Part shown: in pieces, positions 44,515-53,505 of the stretch | Layout: every line of letters begins with the position of its first letter | Numbering within the stretch: the stretch's first letter is position 1 | Assembly: GCF_018200035.1 (NCBI RefSeq) | Contig: NZ_CP073581.1 | Coordinates: 1,050,501-1,114,500, forward strand | Length of the DNA: 64,000 nt | Origin: Sulfitobacter albidus | GTDB lineage: Bacteria > Pseudomonadota > Alphaproteobacteria > Rhodobacterales > Rhodobacteraceae | Direction: 5' to 3' | Notes under the pieces: model-generated | The model's database searches: none | The model's input: the letters and a program-made list of their open reading frames with translations, nothing else | What the model was told of the DNA's origin: nothing | Translations under genes and position numbers: made by a program

Positions 44515-45846
44515 ATGCAGGTCAAAGAGACGCTGAACGACGGTCTGAAACGCGGCTATGCCATCACCCTGACGGCGGCCGAGCTGGATGCCAAGGTCAA
44601 CGAAAAGCTGGCCGAGGCGCAGCCCGACGTCGAGATGAAGGGTTTTCGCAAGGGCAAGGTGCCCATGGCGCTGCTGAAAAAGCAGTTCGGCCAGCGCGTC
44701 ATGGGCGAGGCGATGCAGGAAAGCATCGACGGCGCCATGAACGAGCATTTCGAGAAATCCGGCGACCGCCCCGCGATGCAGCCCGAGGTCAAGATGACCA
44801 ACGAGGACTGGAAAGAGGGTGACGATGTCGAGGTCGAGATGTCCTACGAGGCGCTGCCCGAGATCCCCGAGGTCGACCTGTCCGGAATCAAGCTGGAAAA
44901 AATGGTTGTGAAGGCCGATGACGCCGCGATCGACGAAGCGCTCGCATCGCTCGCCGAGACGGCGCAGGATTTCAAGGCCCGCAAGAAAGGCTCAAAAGCC
45001 AAGGACGGCGATCAGGTTGTCATGGATTTTGTCGGCAAGGTCGACGGGGAGGCGTTTGAAGGCGGCTCTGCCGAGGACTACCCGCTGGTGCTGGGGTCCA
45101 ACTCCTTCATCCCCGGTTTCGAAGAGCAACTGGTCGGCGTGAAGGCCGAGGAAGAAAAAGACGTCACCGTCAACTTCCCCGACGACTATCAGGCCGCGCA
45201 TCTGGCCGGTAAGGAAGCCGTGTTCTCCTGCACGATCAAGGAAGTGAAAGAGCCCGTCGCCGCCGAGATCAACGACGAGCTGGCCACAAAATTCGGCGCC
45301 GAGGATCTGGCAGCCCTGAAGGTACAGATCGGTGAGCGTCTGGAAGCCGAATACGGCGGCGCCTCCCGCGCGATCATGAAGCGCGCGCTGCTCGACGAGT
45401 TGGACAAGCTCGTGAGCTTTGATCTGCCGCCCTCGCTTCTCGATGCCGAAGCGGGCCAGATCGCGCATCAGCTGTGGCACGAGGAAAACCCAGAGGTCGA
45501 GGGCCACGATCATCCCGAGATCACCCCGACCGACGAGCACAAGGCGTTGGCCGCGCGCCGCGTCCGTCTGGGCCTGCTGCTCGCCGAGCTGGGCCAGAAG
45601 GCCGAGGTCGAGGTGTCCGACGCCGAGATGACGCAGGCGATCATGAACCAGGCGCGTCAGTACCCCGGTCAGGAACGCCAGTTCTTTGAATTCGTTCAGC
45701 AAAACCAGCAGATGCAACAGCAGATGCGCGCGCCGATCTTCGAGGACAAGGTCGTCGACCACGTGTTCGAACAGGCGACCGTGAGCGAGAAAGAAGTCTC
45801 GAAGGAAGAGCTTCAGAAAGCCGTTGAGGCGCTCGAAGACGAGTAA
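44515..45846 (+). CDS. tig: Trigger factor
   Basis: A 443-aa ribosome-bound chaperone with a peptidyl-prolyl isomerase domain. The N-terminal ribosome-binding signature is [17 protein letters not shown]. The PPIase domain at ~155-245 has [20 protein letters not shown] and [20 protein letters not shown]. The C-terminal substrate-binding helices have [20 protein letters not shown] and a Gln-rich stretch ([11 protein letters not shown]). The frame opens at 44470, but ATG 44515 gives the family start [11 protein letters not shown] strong terminator follows. Confidence 0.96.
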   Translation: MQVKETLNDGLKRGYAITLTAAELDAKVNEKLAEAQPDVEMKGFRKGKVPMALLKKQFGQRVMGEAMQESIDGAMNEHFEKSGDRPAMQPEVKMTNEDWKEGDDVEVEMSYEALPEIPEVDLSGIKLEKMVVKADDAAIDEALASLAETAQDFKARKKGSKAKDGDQVVMDFVGKVDGEAFEGGSAEDYPLVLGSNSFIPGFEEQLVGVKAEEEKDVTVNFPDDYQAAHLAGKEAVFSCTIKEVKEPVAAEINDELATKFGAEDLAALKVQIGERLEAEYGGASRAIMKRALLDELDKLVSFDLPPSLLDAEAGQIAHQLWHEENPEVEGHDHPEITPTDEHKALAARRVRLGLLLAELGQKAEVEVSDAEMTQAIMNQARQYPGQERQFFEFVQQNQQMQQQMRAPIFEDKVVDHVFEQATVSEKEVSKEELQKAVEALEDE

Positions 45847-45868
45847 GCTGCACCGCTTTGAGTTATAG

Positions 45869-45900
45869 GGGCCGTCTGGAAACAGGCGGCCCTTATTTTT
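45869..45900 (+). terminator. Rho-independent terminator after tig
   Basis: GGGCCGTCTG and CAGGCGGCCC form a 10-bp stem around a GAAA tetraloop, followed by TTATTTTT. It lies 22 bases after the tig stop. Confidence 0.9.
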
Positions 45901-45916
45901 GCTCGGCCTGCGCCGC

Positions 45917-46387
45917 TCAGGCCGGGCGCAGACCGGTTTCGACGAGCATGCCGCGCCGCTTTGCCTCGTAGTAGTAGCCCCGCGCGTACCAGTTGATCGC
46001 GGTGGCCTGATCGCCATCTGACAGCAGCCACGCCCCGCGCAGGTATTTCACCGCAAATTCGAGGTTTGTGTCCGCGTCCAAAAGATCGGAGGGCTTGCCG
46101 CGAAATCCCATGGTGCGGGCGGTTTGCGGCAGGATCTGCAACAGGCCCCAGTACGGACCGTTGCGCGCGCCGGGACGGTGGGTGCTTTCGCGGATGGCAA
46201 GGCGGTGAACAAGGCTGCGCGGCACCTCGTAGTGATCGGCCCAGCGGTTGATGGACGCGCGCAATTGCGGTGTTTCATTGGGAAAGAGTGGCGGCTCTGA
46301 CGGCGATGCGACGGGGGGTGTTTCGCGACGCGCGCAGGCGCTGAGACCGGCGCAGGTGGCCAGAAGGAAAGTGCGGCGAGAAAACAT
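45917..46387 (-). CDS. Lytic transglycosylase lipoprotein (SLT domain)
   Basis: A 156-aa protein with a lipoprotein-like signal (FLLATCAGLSACARR, with lipobox LSAC). The SLT domain has the catalytic Glu in HRLAIRESTHRPGARNGPYW, then GLLQILPQTARTMGFRGKPS and NLEFAVKYLRGAWLL. It should cleave peptidoglycan glycan strands between MurNAc and GlcNAc at the outer membrane. The frame opens to 46489; ATG 46387 gives the signal peptide. It is convergent with tig. Confidence 0.88.
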   Translation of the reverse strand: MFSRRTFLLATCAGLSACARRETPPVASPSEPPLFPNETPQLRASINRWADHYEVPRSLVHRLAIRESTHRPGARNGPYWGLLQILPQTARTMGFRGKPSDLLDADTNLEFAVKYLRGAWLLSDGDQATAINWYARGYYYEAKRRGMLVETGLRPA

Positions 46388-46486
46388 GGCAGGCTCCGAT
46401 AGCGACAGAGCCGGAATGGCGCGAATGTTGGGGCGGTTCAAGCCGGGCGTCAGCGCATGGGCGGTGTTCTGCGCAGGGGGCGGGGG

Positions 46487-46533
46487 CAAATCCTCGGACG
46501 AGGATTTGGGTGCAGACTTTCTGCGAAAGTCTG
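46487..46533. repeat. Paired-hairpin intergenic repeat, copy 2
   Basis: CAAATCCTC-GGAC-GAGGATTTG (46487-46508) and CAGACTTTC-TGC-GAAAGTCTG (46513-46533). This is the same hairpin pair as at 20934-20981, in the opposite order. It lies between the transglycosylase and rplI. Confidence 0.7.
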
Positions 46534-46552
46534 TCCGGCGCGCCGGAGGCCA

Positions 46553-46585
46553 CGAAAAAGCCGGGCAGGGAGGCTGCCCGGCTTT
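46553..46585 (-). terminator. Rho-independent terminator of the rpsF-rpsR-rplI operon
   Basis: On the minus strand AGCCGGGCAG and CTGCCCGGCT form a 10-bp stem with a 5-base loop, followed by TTTTTC. It lies 25 bases after the rplI stop codon. Confidence 0.88.
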
Positions 46586-46609
46586 CTGCCGTCTTCATTT
46601 GCGGGGCGC

Positions 46610-47254
46610 TTAGTTGCCCGCAGTGTCTTCCTGATCGCCAGAGGCAGGCTCGTCGTCCTGCGCCTCGACGGCCTCGGCCAGTTCCTCGTCCTCGGAGGCG
46701 GCGGAGCCGATATCGTCGAAGAGTTCGGCGATCTCGAATTCCGCGGCGGCTTCTTCTTCCGCTGCGAGTTCCTGGATCGATTTGCCGGAGGCCTGAAGCT
46801 CGGCTTCTTCGGGCGAACGCGCGACGTTCAGCTCGATGCGGGCCTCGACTTCGGGGTGCAGGATGATTTGCACGTCGTGTACGCCGAGGTATTTGATCGG
46901 CGCGCCCAGAACGACCTGCTTGCGGTCGACGGTAAAGCCATTCTCGGTCGCGGCATCGGCGGCGTCACGGGTGGTGACGGAGCCGTAGAGCGCGCCTGCG
47001 TCGGAGGCGGAGCGAATCACGATGAACTGCTGCCCATCGATGCGCGCGGCCATGGCGTCGGCCTCTTTCTTGCTCTCGAGGTTTTGTGCCTCAAGCTGGG
47101 CTTTCTGCGCCTCGAAGGCTTCGACGTTCGCCTTGGAAGCGGACAGGGCCTTTTGTTGGGGCAGCAGGTAATTGCGGGCGTAGCCGGGTTTCACGTCGAC
47201 GACGTCGCCCATCTGGCCCAGCTTTGCCACGCGCTGAAGAAGGATAACTTGCAT
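46610..47254 (-). CDS. rplI: 50S ribosomal protein L9
   Basis: A 214-aa large-subunit protein. The N-terminal domain [20 protein letters not shown] and [17 protein letters not shown] match L9 and contact 23S rRNA. A long helix connects to the C-terminal domain ([20 protein letters not shown]). The C-terminal ~60 residues are an acidic extension ([20 protein letters not shown] and [20 protein letters not shown]), longer than in E. coli L9 (149 aa) but typical of Rhodobacterales. It is the third gene of rpsF-rpsR-rplI. Confidence 0.97.
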   Translation of the reverse strand: MQVILLQRVAKLGQMGDVVDVKPGYARNYLLPQQKALSASKANVEAFEAQKAQLEAQNLESKKEADAMAARIDGQQFIVIRSASDAGALYGSVTTRDAADAATENGFTVDRKQVVLGAPIKYLGVHDVQIILHPEVEARIELNVARSPEEAELQASGKSIQELAAEEEAAAEFEIAELFDDIGSAASEDEELAEAVEAQDDEPASGDQEDTAGN

Positions 47255-47265
47255 GTGCTTTCTCC

Positions 47266-47493
47266 TTACTTGACGGCGTAGGGCAGCAGGGCGAGGAAGC
47301 GGGCGCGTTTGATGGCACGGGCCAGTTCACGCTGCTTTTTCGCCGAGACTGCGGTGATGCGGGAGGGAACGATCTTGCCACGCTCTGAGATGTAGCGCTG
47401 CAGCAAACGGGTGTCTTTGTAATCGATCGCCGGTGCGTTGTCGCCCGAGAAGGGGCAGACTTTACGACGGCGGAAAAATGGTTTTGCGGCCAT
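47266..47493 (-). CDS. rpsR: 30S ribosomal protein S18
   Basis: A 75-aa small-subunit protein of the platform, which pairs with S6. Its signature is [20 protein letters not shown], then [20 protein letters not shown] and [20 protein letters not shown]. The length is normal. It lies 11 bases upstream of rplI and 29 bases downstream of rpsF. Confidence 0.97.
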   Translation of the reverse strand: MAAKPFFRRRKVCPFSGDNAPAIDYKDTRLLQRYISERGKIVPSRITAVSAKKQRELARAIKRARFLALLPYAVK

Positions 47494-47522
47494 GGGTTAT
47501 GTCCTTTTCTTCAGGCTGTGGA

Positions 47523-47876
47523 TCAACGGCGCTCGCGGCGGCCTTCACGTTCGTCACGCTTCTGCATCTGGACCGATGGCAGCTCTTTGTGCTCATCGAC
47601 CTTGATGGTCAGAACGCGCATGACGTCGTCGTGCAGGCGCATCAGGCGCTCCATCTCCATGACGGCGGGCGCGGGGGCGTCCGAGCGCATGTAGGCGTAG
47701 TGGCCCTTGCGGTTCTTGTTGATCTTGTAGGCCATCGTCTTGACGCCCCAGTATTCGTGATCGACCATCTTGCCGCCGGCATCGCCGAGGACGGTCGAGA
47801 AGTGTTCGATCAGCCCTTCGGCCTGCGTGTTGGACAAATCCTGACGCGCGATCATGACATGCTCGTAGAGTGGCAT
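47523..47876 (-). CDS. rpsF: 30S ribosomal protein S6
   Basis: A 117-aa small-subunit protein that binds S18 and 16S rRNA. It begins MPLYEHVMIARQDLSNTQAE and contains GGKMVDHEYWGVKTMAYKIN and KNRKGHYAYMRSDAPAPAVM, with a basic C-terminal tail (QKRDEREGRRERR). The start ATG 47876 gives the family N-terminus; the open frame extends upstream but is not protein-like there. Confidence 0.96.
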   Translation of the reverse strand: MPLYEHVMIARQDLSNTQAEGLIEHFSTVLGDAGGKMVDHEYWGVKTMAYKINKNRKGHYAYMRSDAPAPAVMEMERLMRLHDDVMRVLTIKVDEHKELPSVQMQKRDEREGRRERR

Positions 47877-48085
47877 GTGTGCTCCATTTACTATCAAGGC
47901 GCATTTCAAAGGCGGGGCAAGGATCTCTTGCGGCCCCACCACGAGAGACTGCGCGGTTCATATGCTGTGCAAGAGAGCGCCCGTATACACGGTTTGCGCG
48001 GGCGCGCAAGCGCGCAGGGCGATTGCCGCGGCACTGACGCCGATCCGCCATTGCGCTGCCCAAATCGACTGGCATCCTTGAGCAC

Positions 48086-48592
48086 ATGACACAGCACGCC
48101 ACCGCATCCGCTTTCCCCGAGCTTGAGCCCCCACGTGAGCCGATTGCCTGCATCGCGCGCAGCGTCGACGGGGGGCGCGTGCTGATGTGCTGTGTGCTGC
48201 GGCTGGTGGCCATCGCGTTGCTGCTGGGCGCGGCGCTTGTCTGGCTGCGGCCGGGAAGCATCACCGATCCGCAAACGGGGCTCGCGACGCTTGTCCTGTC
48301 GATCCTGCTGGCCGGTGTCGCTGCGGGCCTGATGCAGTCGAGCGGCAAACCAGAGCCGCCGACAATCGAGATCGACGCGGCCCTTGCCGAGATCCGACTG
48401 CTGGGCAGGGGACGCCAACCGCAGGTTCTGGCGCATTTCCGGTTTGACGCTCTCGGCTGGGCGGAATGCAACGCGGCTTATTTCACCTTCTGGCGCCCCG
48501 ATGGCGGGCTACTGGCCGAAGTAGCCGTCTCTGACCCCGCCGCGCGCGCCGCGCTTGAGCGCAGCCTGCGCGAGGCGGGGGCGCTGACCTGA
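48086..48592 (+). CDS. Membrane protein of unknown function
   Basis: A 168-aa protein with two hydrophobic helices (VLRLVAIALLLGAALVWLR and LATLVLSILLAGVAAGLMQS) and a polar C-terminal half (IEIDAALAEIRLLGRGRQPQ, then VLAHFRFDALGWAECNAAYF) that could be a small strand-rich domain. No signal is evident and the family is not recognised. It starts with ATG 48086 in a gap after rpsF, divergent from it. Confidence 0.7.
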   Translation: MTQHATASAFPELEPPREPIACIARSVDGGRVLMCCVLRLVAIALLLGAALVWLRPGSITDPQTGLATLVLSILLAGVAAGLMQSSGKPEPPTIEIDAALAEIRLLGRGRQPQVLAHFRFDALGWAECNAAYFTFWRPDGGLLAEVAVSDPAARAALERSLREAGALT

Positions 48593-48693
48593 GTGTTCGT
48601 TTTCGCGCACGAGATGTTGATCGCTGCGGGATTGAGAAACAGGTCGAGTGCACCACATTAAACCGCAGTCACACTCAACATGGAGCAACCCTT

Positions 48694-49263
48694 ATGAAAT
48701 CCCTTCTTCTCGGCGCCCTTCTGTCCGCCACCGCTGGCATGGCGCTTGCCGCTGATAAATACACGCTGGATTCCAGCCACAGCCAGGTGGTTTTCTCCTA
48801 CAACCACCTTGGCTTCTCGACGACATACGGCATGTTTTCCGGGTTTGAAGGGGAGATCATGTTTGACGCCGAAAACCCCGAAGCGTCGTCGGTAAGTGTG
48901 TCGATGCCTACGAAATCAATGTTCACCGGCTGGGAACAGCGCGAGGCGCATTTCATGTCCGATGATTTCTTCGGCGCGACCGATGAGGACGTGATTACCT
49001 TCACCTCCACCGGCATCGAAGTCACCGGTGACAACACCGCAAAGATCACCGGCGATCTGACGATGAACGACGTGACCAAATCCGTAGTTTTGGATGCCAC
49101 ACTGAACCAGGCGGGTGACAATCCGATGGCGGGCAAACCATGGCTCGGATTCGACGCGACGACGACGCTGCTGCGCTCTGACTTCAACGTGGGCAAATTT
49201 GCACCGAACGTGAGCGACGAAGTTGAGGTGCAGATCTCGCTTGAGGCCGGCGCCGCCGAATAA
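48694..49263 (+). CDS. YceI-family periplasmic protein
   Basis: A 189-aa exported lipocalin-like protein. MKSLLLGALLSATAGMALA is the signal peptide. YTLDSSHSQVVFSYNHLGFS and TTYGMFSGFEGEIMFDAENP, WEQREAHFMSDDFFGATDED, and SDFNVGKFAPNVSDEVEVQI are the hallmarks of YceI, which binds isoprenoid quinones. GGAGCAACC precedes the ATG. It is followed by a terminator and, on the opposite strand, by a b561-YceI fusion. Confidence 0.94.
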   Translation: MKSLLLGALLSATAGMALAADKYTLDSSHSQVVFSYNHLGFSTTYGMFSGFEGEIMFDAENPEASSVSVSMPTKSMFTGWEQREAHFMSDDFFGATDEDVITFTSTGIEVTGDNTAKITGDLTMNDVTKSVVLDATLNQAGDNPMAGKPWLGFDATTTLLRSDFNVGKFAPNVSDEVEVQISLEAGAAE

Positions 49264-49284
49264 GCGCTGCCACTGAAGATATGG

Positions 49285-49315
49285 GCCGCCGGGGAGAGAT
49301 CCCTGGCGGCTTTTT
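49285..49315 (+). terminator. Rho-independent terminator after yceI
   Basis: GCCGCCGGGG and CCCTGGCGGC form a 10-bp stem (one G-U pair) with a 6-base loop and a T5 tract. It lies 22 bases after the stop codon. Confidence 0.85.
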
Positions 49316-49317
49316 CT

Positions 49318-50520
49318 TTACTCGGGCGCGGCGCGTGTGGCGGTCAGGTTGATGTCGACCGTCACGCCGAATTTGAGCGAGCTCTCGTCGGTCATGTTGT
49401 CCCCGATGCCAAAGTCGCGCCGGTCGAGGGTCGTTTGGGCCTGCATGCGCGCGGTGTCGCCGTCAAGATCCAGCGTGAAGGGCAGGGTGAGCGGCACGCT
49501 TTGATCCTTGATCGTGAGTGTCCCATCGGCGACATAGCCGTCGGTCTGCCGGATCAGATCTGCGGTGAACGTGGCCGTCGGGAAGTCGGCGGCGTTGAAG
49601 TAATCCGCCCCCATTGCCTGATCCGTGACCGATCCCAGCGTGAGCGAGCCGATGGCGATCTGTGTCTCGACGTTGCCTGCGGTGCCCGCGTCGGCGGTTT
49701 CGTCGAACTGGATGGCGGCGGTCCAATCGGCAAAGCGCCCGGTGACGTCGGAGTTGAACTGGTTGACGGTAATCGCGATCTCACCCTCCTGCACGGCCCA
49801 GTCTGAGGCAACCTCATCAAGCGTGGCGGCCTGAACCGTGCTGGCGTGGGGCTGGTAGAGGCCGAAGGCGCCCGCACCGGCGAGGACGGCGGCCCAGATA
49901 GCAACGGCGGCAGCGGCGGGTTTGGCGGCGCCGGTATGCGACAGGGGGCTGCCCGCGGTGGCCCCGCGGGTCATGCGTGCGAGCGTTGCGTCGCGGTCGA
50001 TCAACTGGTGTTTCAGCGCGCCGAGGATGTGCAGCGCGATGGTAGCGGCCATGACCTTGCCGAACACCCAATGCAGCCCGTAGGTGATCGCCGCCACGCT
50101 TTCGGATTTGGGGATCAGCGGCAGATTTTGCCCGAAGGGCCACCAGATCGGGGCGAACCCTTCGGTGGCGGCATGGTGGACCCATCCCGACAATGGCGCC
50201 AGCACCAACGAGCCGTAAAGCAGCCAATGCGCGGTTTCCGCCAGAAACGTCTGCATCCGCTTTTCGTGGTGCAGCGGGCTTGGCTTGGGCTGCGAGATGG
50301 CCCACAGGATGCGCAGCAGCGCCACGGCAAAGACGGCGACGCCCAGCGTCTTGTGCAATGAGAACAGCCACGCCTTTGTCGCCAGTTGCTCGGACGTCTC
50401 GTAGGGCAGGCGATTGGCGACGACGGCGACAGGGATCAGGGTGATCACCAGCAGGGCTGTCAGCCAGTGAAAGGCGCGGGTGACGCTGCCGTAGGTTGTG
50501 GCGGTATTTGAAAGGGGCAT
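49318..50520 (-). CDS. Cytochrome b561 fused to a YceI domain
   Basis: A 400-aa fusion. Residues ~1-190 are a cytochrome b561 (TTYGSVTRAFHWLTALLVIT with a haem-ligand His, SLHKTLGVAVFAVALLRILW, AETAHWLLYGSLVLAPLSGW, MAATIALHILGALKHQLIDR). A fifth hydrophobic segment near residue 210 leads to a YceI domain (~225-400; DWAVQEGEIAITVNQFNSDV, YFNAADFPTATFTADLIR, RRDFGIGDNMTDESSLKFGV). It presumably passes electrons between quinone and a periplasmic ligand. It faces the single-domain yceI tail to tail. Confidence 0.9.
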   Translation of the reverse strand: MPLSNTATTYGSVTRAFHWLTALLVITLIPVAVVANRLPYETSEQLATKAWLFSLHKTLGVAVFAVALLRILWAISQPKPSPLHHEKRMQTFLAETAHWLLYGSLVLAPLSGWVHHAATEGFAPIWWPFGQNLPLIPKSESVAAITYGLHWVFGKVMAATIALHILGALKHQLIDRDATLARMTRGATAGSPLSHTGAAKPAAAAVAIWAAVLAGAGAFGLYQPHASTVQAATLDEVASDWAVQEGEIAITVNQFNSDVTGRFADWTAAIQFDETADAGTAGNVETQIAIGSLTLGSVTDQAMGADYFNAADFPTATFTADLIRQTDGYVADGTLTIKDQSVPLTLPFTLDLDGDTARMQAQTTLDRRDFGIGDNMTDESSLKFGVTVDINLTATRAAPE

Positions 50521-50677
50521 GGCCGCGCTCCGGTCTATGAATAGGGCTGGTCAACAGATAGCGGAAAGGGGCGCGCCTGCAATGCGCAGCGGCGCAGAAG
50601 GGATGTGCGCACGGTCTTGTGAGGGGGAGGCGGGGCCGCTACACCCTTTGGCACCCGCAAACAGAAAGGCATTTTCC

Positions 50678-51610
50678 ATGAGCACAGCATTCGTTTTTCC
50701 CGGTCAGGGCGCGCAAACCATCGGCATGGGCCGCGATCTGGCCGACAGCTATCCGGCGGCACGTGCGGTTTTTGATGAGGTCGACGACGCGCTGGGGGAA
50801 AAGCTGAGCACACTCATTTGGGACGGGGACATCGAGACGCTGACGCTGACGCAGAACGCACAGCCCGCGCTGATGGCGACGTCCATGGCGGCGATGCGCG
50901 CGCTTGAGGCCGAGGGGCTGGAGGCGGGGCGCGCGTCGTTTGTGGCTGGACACAGTCTGGGCGAGTATTCCGCGCTTTGTGCGGTGGGGGTTTTTTCGGT
51001 CGCCGATGCGGCGCGCCTGCTGCGCACGCGGGGACTAGCGATGCAATCAGCGGTGCCCGTGGGCGAGGGCGCGATGGCGGCGGTGCTGGGCCTGGACGCG
51101 GGCGCGGTCGAGGCGGTGGCGGCTGCGGCGGCCGAAGGCGACGTGTGCCAGCTCGCCAATGAGAATGACCCGTCGCAAAACGTGATTTCCGGCAGCAAGG
51201 CCGCCGTCGAGCGCGCCATCGTGCTGGCCAAGGAGGCGGGCGCCAAGCGGGCGTTGCCGCTGCCGGTCTCTGCACCGTTCCACTGCGCCCTGATGGGCCC
51301 GGCGGCGGAGGCGATGCAGGAAGCGCTGGCGCAGGTGAAGTTTACCGCGCCCTCCGTGCCTCTGGTCGCCAACGTGACCGCCGAGGCCGTGAGCGACCCC
51401 GAGCGGATCAAGGCGCTGCTGGTGGAGCAGGTGACGGGCCGGGTGCGCTGGCGCTCGTCGGTGGAGTGGATGGTCGGGCAGGGCGTGACCGAGTTCTGGG
51501 AGATCGGTGCCGGCAAGGCGCTGTCGGGCATGATCAAACGCATCCACCGTGACGCCACACTGCGCAACGTCGGTGCGGCGGCGGACGTGACGGCGGCCCT
51601 TGGCGGCTGA
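50678..51610 (+). CDS. fabD: Malonyl-CoA:ACP transacylase
   Basis: A 310-aa enzyme that moves malonyl from CoA to the acyl carrier protein. The catalytic Ser is in VAGHSLGEYSALCAVG and the His in SAPFHCALMGPAAEAM. FVFPGQGAQTIGMGRDLADS at the start and TEFWEIGAGKALSGMIKRIH near the end are typical. The open frame extends to 50498; ATG 50678 gives MSTAFVFPGQG after AGAAAGG. First gene of the fabD-fabG-acpP-fabF region. Confidence 0.96.
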   Translation: MSTAFVFPGQGAQTIGMGRDLADSYPAARAVFDEVDDALGEKLSTLIWDGDIETLTLTQNAQPALMATSMAAMRALEAEGLEAGRASFVAGHSLGEYSALCAVGVFSVADAARLLRTRGLAMQSAVPVGEGAMAAVLGLDAGAVEAVAAAAAEGDVCQLANENDPSQNVISGSKAAVERAIVLAKEAGAKRALPLPVSAPFHCALMGPAAEAMQEALAQVKFTAPSVPLVANVTAEAVSDPERIKALLVEQVTGRVRWRSSVEWMVGQGVTEFWEIGAGKALSGMIKRIHRDATLRNVGAAADVTAALGG

Positions 51611-52148
51611 GCCTACGCGCCGTGCGCTGATCCTCGGTGCGCTGGCGCTGGGGGGATGCGCGCGGGTGGAGCGGGTGCGCCAGCCGCTGCGCTTTACCGT
51701 GGTCAACGACCGGCTGCTGCTGGACGGTGTGATTACCCGGCGCAGCGCGCGCGGGTTCGAGGGCGTTCTGGCGCAGAACCCGCAGATTGCGACGCTGGTG
51801 TTCCAGCGTGTCGAGGGTGGGCGGCATCTGGAGGATGTGCTGCGGCTGGGGACATTGATACGGTCGTCGGGCCTGACAACAGCGCTGCGCAGTGACAGCG
51901 TCGTCCGGGGTGGTGGCGTCGATCTGTTCGTCGCGGGCGTTGCACGGCGCATGGTGGCGGGCGCGGTGATTGACCCCTCCAGCCGCGCGGATCCGGCGCG
52001 GCGGGCGTATCTGCGCGCGATGCTGGGCAGCGATGATTTCTACCGCTTCACCTTGCGGAACCCGGCCGCTGGCGGGATACAGGGGATGAGCATCGAGGAC
52101 ATCACGCGCTTGGGTTTGCTGACCGAGCCCGTGCAAGAGCTGAACTGA
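51600..52148 (+). CDS. Lipoprotein with degenerate ClpP/crotonase-like fold
   Basis: A 182-aa protein that overlaps the 3' end of fabD. TRRALILGALALGGCARVER is a lipoprotein-like signal (lipobox LGGC). The body (DGVITRRSARGFEGVLAQNP, QIATLVFQRVEGGRHLEDVL and RLGTLIRSSGLTTALRSDSV, VRGGGVDLFVAGVARRMVAG) matches the order of strands and helices in periplasmic ClpP-like proteins of the COG3904 type, but the catalytic Ser region (usually C-x-S-A-C-T) reads RGGGVD and the active-site His is not seen, so it is probably inactive. TTG 51600 is the only start near the signal. Confidence 0.6.
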   Translation: MAAEPTRRALILGALALGGCARVERVRQPLRFTVVNDRLLLDGVITRRSARGFEGVLAQNPQIATLVFQRVEGGRHLEDVLRLGTLIRSSGLTTALRSDSVVRGGGVDLFVAGVARRMVAGAVIDPSSRADPARRAYLRAMLGSDDFYRFTLRNPAAGGIQGMSIEDITRLGLLTEPVQELN

Positions 52149-52160
52149 GAGGGAAGAGAC

Positions 52161-52898
52161 ATGTTTGATCTGACAGGGAAATGCGCGCTGGTCACCGGCG
52201 CGTCGGGGGGTATTGGCGCAGACATCGCGCGCGCGCTGCACGCGCAGGGCGCACGCGTGGGCCTGTCGGGCACGCGCACCGATCCGCTGGAGGCGCTGGC
52301 CGGTGAGTTGGGGGAGCGCGCGCATGTGCTGCCGTGCAACCTGAGTGATATGGAGGCTGTGGCGGCCCTTCCGAAACAGGCGGCGGAGGCGATGGGAGCC
52401 GTGGACATTCTGGTCAACAACGCCGGGATCACGCGGGACAATCTTTTCATGCGCATGTCGGATGATGAATGGCAGTCGGTGATCGACGTGAACCTCACGG
52501 CGACGCGGGTGCTGTGCAAGGGTGTGATGCGCGGCATGATGAAGGCGCGCTGGGGCCGGATCGTCAACGTAAGCTCCATCGTGGGGGCCACCGGCAATCC
52601 GGGGCAGGCGAATTACGCGGCCTCAAAGGCGGGAATGATCGCCATGGGCAAGAGCCTTGCCTATGAGGTCGCGAGCCGCGGGATCACCGTGAACGCGGTC
52701 GCGCCCGGCTTTATCGAGACGGCGATGACCGACAAGCTGACCGACGATCAAAAGGCCGGCATCATGGGCCAGATCCCGGCGGGCCGCATGGGCACCCCGA
52801 ACGAGATCGCCAGCGCCGTTGTCTATCTGGCAAGCCCGGAGGCCGCCTATGTCACCGGGGCGACCTTGCATGTGAACGGCGGTATGGCCATGTTGTAG
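52161..52898 (+). CDS. fabG: 3-oxoacyl-ACP reductase
   Basis: A 245-aa NADPH-dependent reductase of the SDR family in fatty-acid elongation. The cofactor motif is LVTGASGGIGADIARAL, the structural NNAGITRDNLFMRM, and the catalytic set is Asn-Ser(VNVSSIVGATGNPGQAN)-Tyr-Lys (YAASKAGMIAMGK). The ending DGG-type HVNGGMAML is standard. GAGGGAAGAG precedes ATG 52161. Spacing of 12 bases to the lipoprotein gene suggests one operon. Confidence 0.96.
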   Translation: MFDLTGKCALVTGASGGIGADIARALHAQGARVGLSGTRTDPLEALAGELGERAHVLPCNLSDMEAVAALPKQAAEAMGAVDILVNNAGITRDNLFMRMSDDEWQSVIDVNLTATRVLCKGVMRGMMKARWGRIVNVSSIVGATGNPGQANYAASKAGMIAMGKSLAYEVASRGITVNAVAPGFIETAMTDKLTDDQKAGIMGQIPAGRMGTPNEIASAVVYLASPEAAYVTGATLHVNGGMAML

Positions 52899-53102
52899 GC
52901 GGGTCAGCGAAACCGTTTGCACCGTGCGCGCGCTGTGCTAAAGGGGGCGCAGATTCAACCCAAGGGGCCTGTTCACAGGCGCCAAAGCCCTTTATATAAA
53001 GGGCGAAACGAGCCGCCCTTTTGGGGCAGACGCCATCCGGTCCCGAATCTGGCACCGCTGGCATCCCAAAGGGGCCAAGGCCCAACGAGTGAGGAAGATA
53101 GT

Positions 53103-53336
53103 ATGAGCGACGTCGCAGAACGCGTGAAGAAGATCGTGGTCGAGCACCTCGGCGTGGAAGAAGACAAAGTGGTCGAGAACGCCTCTTTCATCGACGATCT
53201 GGGCGCAGACAGCCTCGACACCGTCGAGCTGGTCATGGCGTTCGAAGAAGAGTTCGGGATCGAAATCCCTGACGACGCGGCCGAAAATATCCAGACATTC
53301 GGCGACGCGGTCAAGTTCATCAAGGAAGCTTCCTGA
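53103..53336 (+). CDS. acpP: Acyl carrier protein
   Basis: A 77-aa acidic four-helix carrier of fatty-acid intermediates. The phosphopantetheine serine is in [20 protein letters not shown], with [20 protein letters not shown] following. The length is normal. The open frame extends upstream, but ATG 53103 starts [28 protein letters not shown] lies before the ATG. A clear terminator follows. Confidence 0.98.
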   Translation: MSDVAERVKKIVVEHLGVEEDKVVENASFIDDLGADSLDTVELVMAFEEEFGIEIPDDAAENIQTFGDAVKFIKEAS

Positions 53337-53377
53337 TCTGACCTCCCCTTTGCCGGGGTTTCGGCAATAAAGTTCTC

Positions 53378-53415
53378 AAACGGCGCTGGTCCTTCGCGGA
53401 TCGGCGCCGTTTTTT
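53378..53415 (+). terminator. Rho-independent terminator after acpP
   Basis: AAACGGCGC (53378-53386) pairs with GCGCCGTTT (53404-53412) around a partly paired 17-base loop, followed by a T-run (TTTTTTG). Confidence 0.82.
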
Positions 53416-53505
53416 GTATGGGGCGCGGATCAGGGGTTGATTGCTGCGCCGCAGCGCGGCAATTCTGGGCGCTCGACCTCCCAAGAGTGAAAGCCATTCA
53501 CCCCC

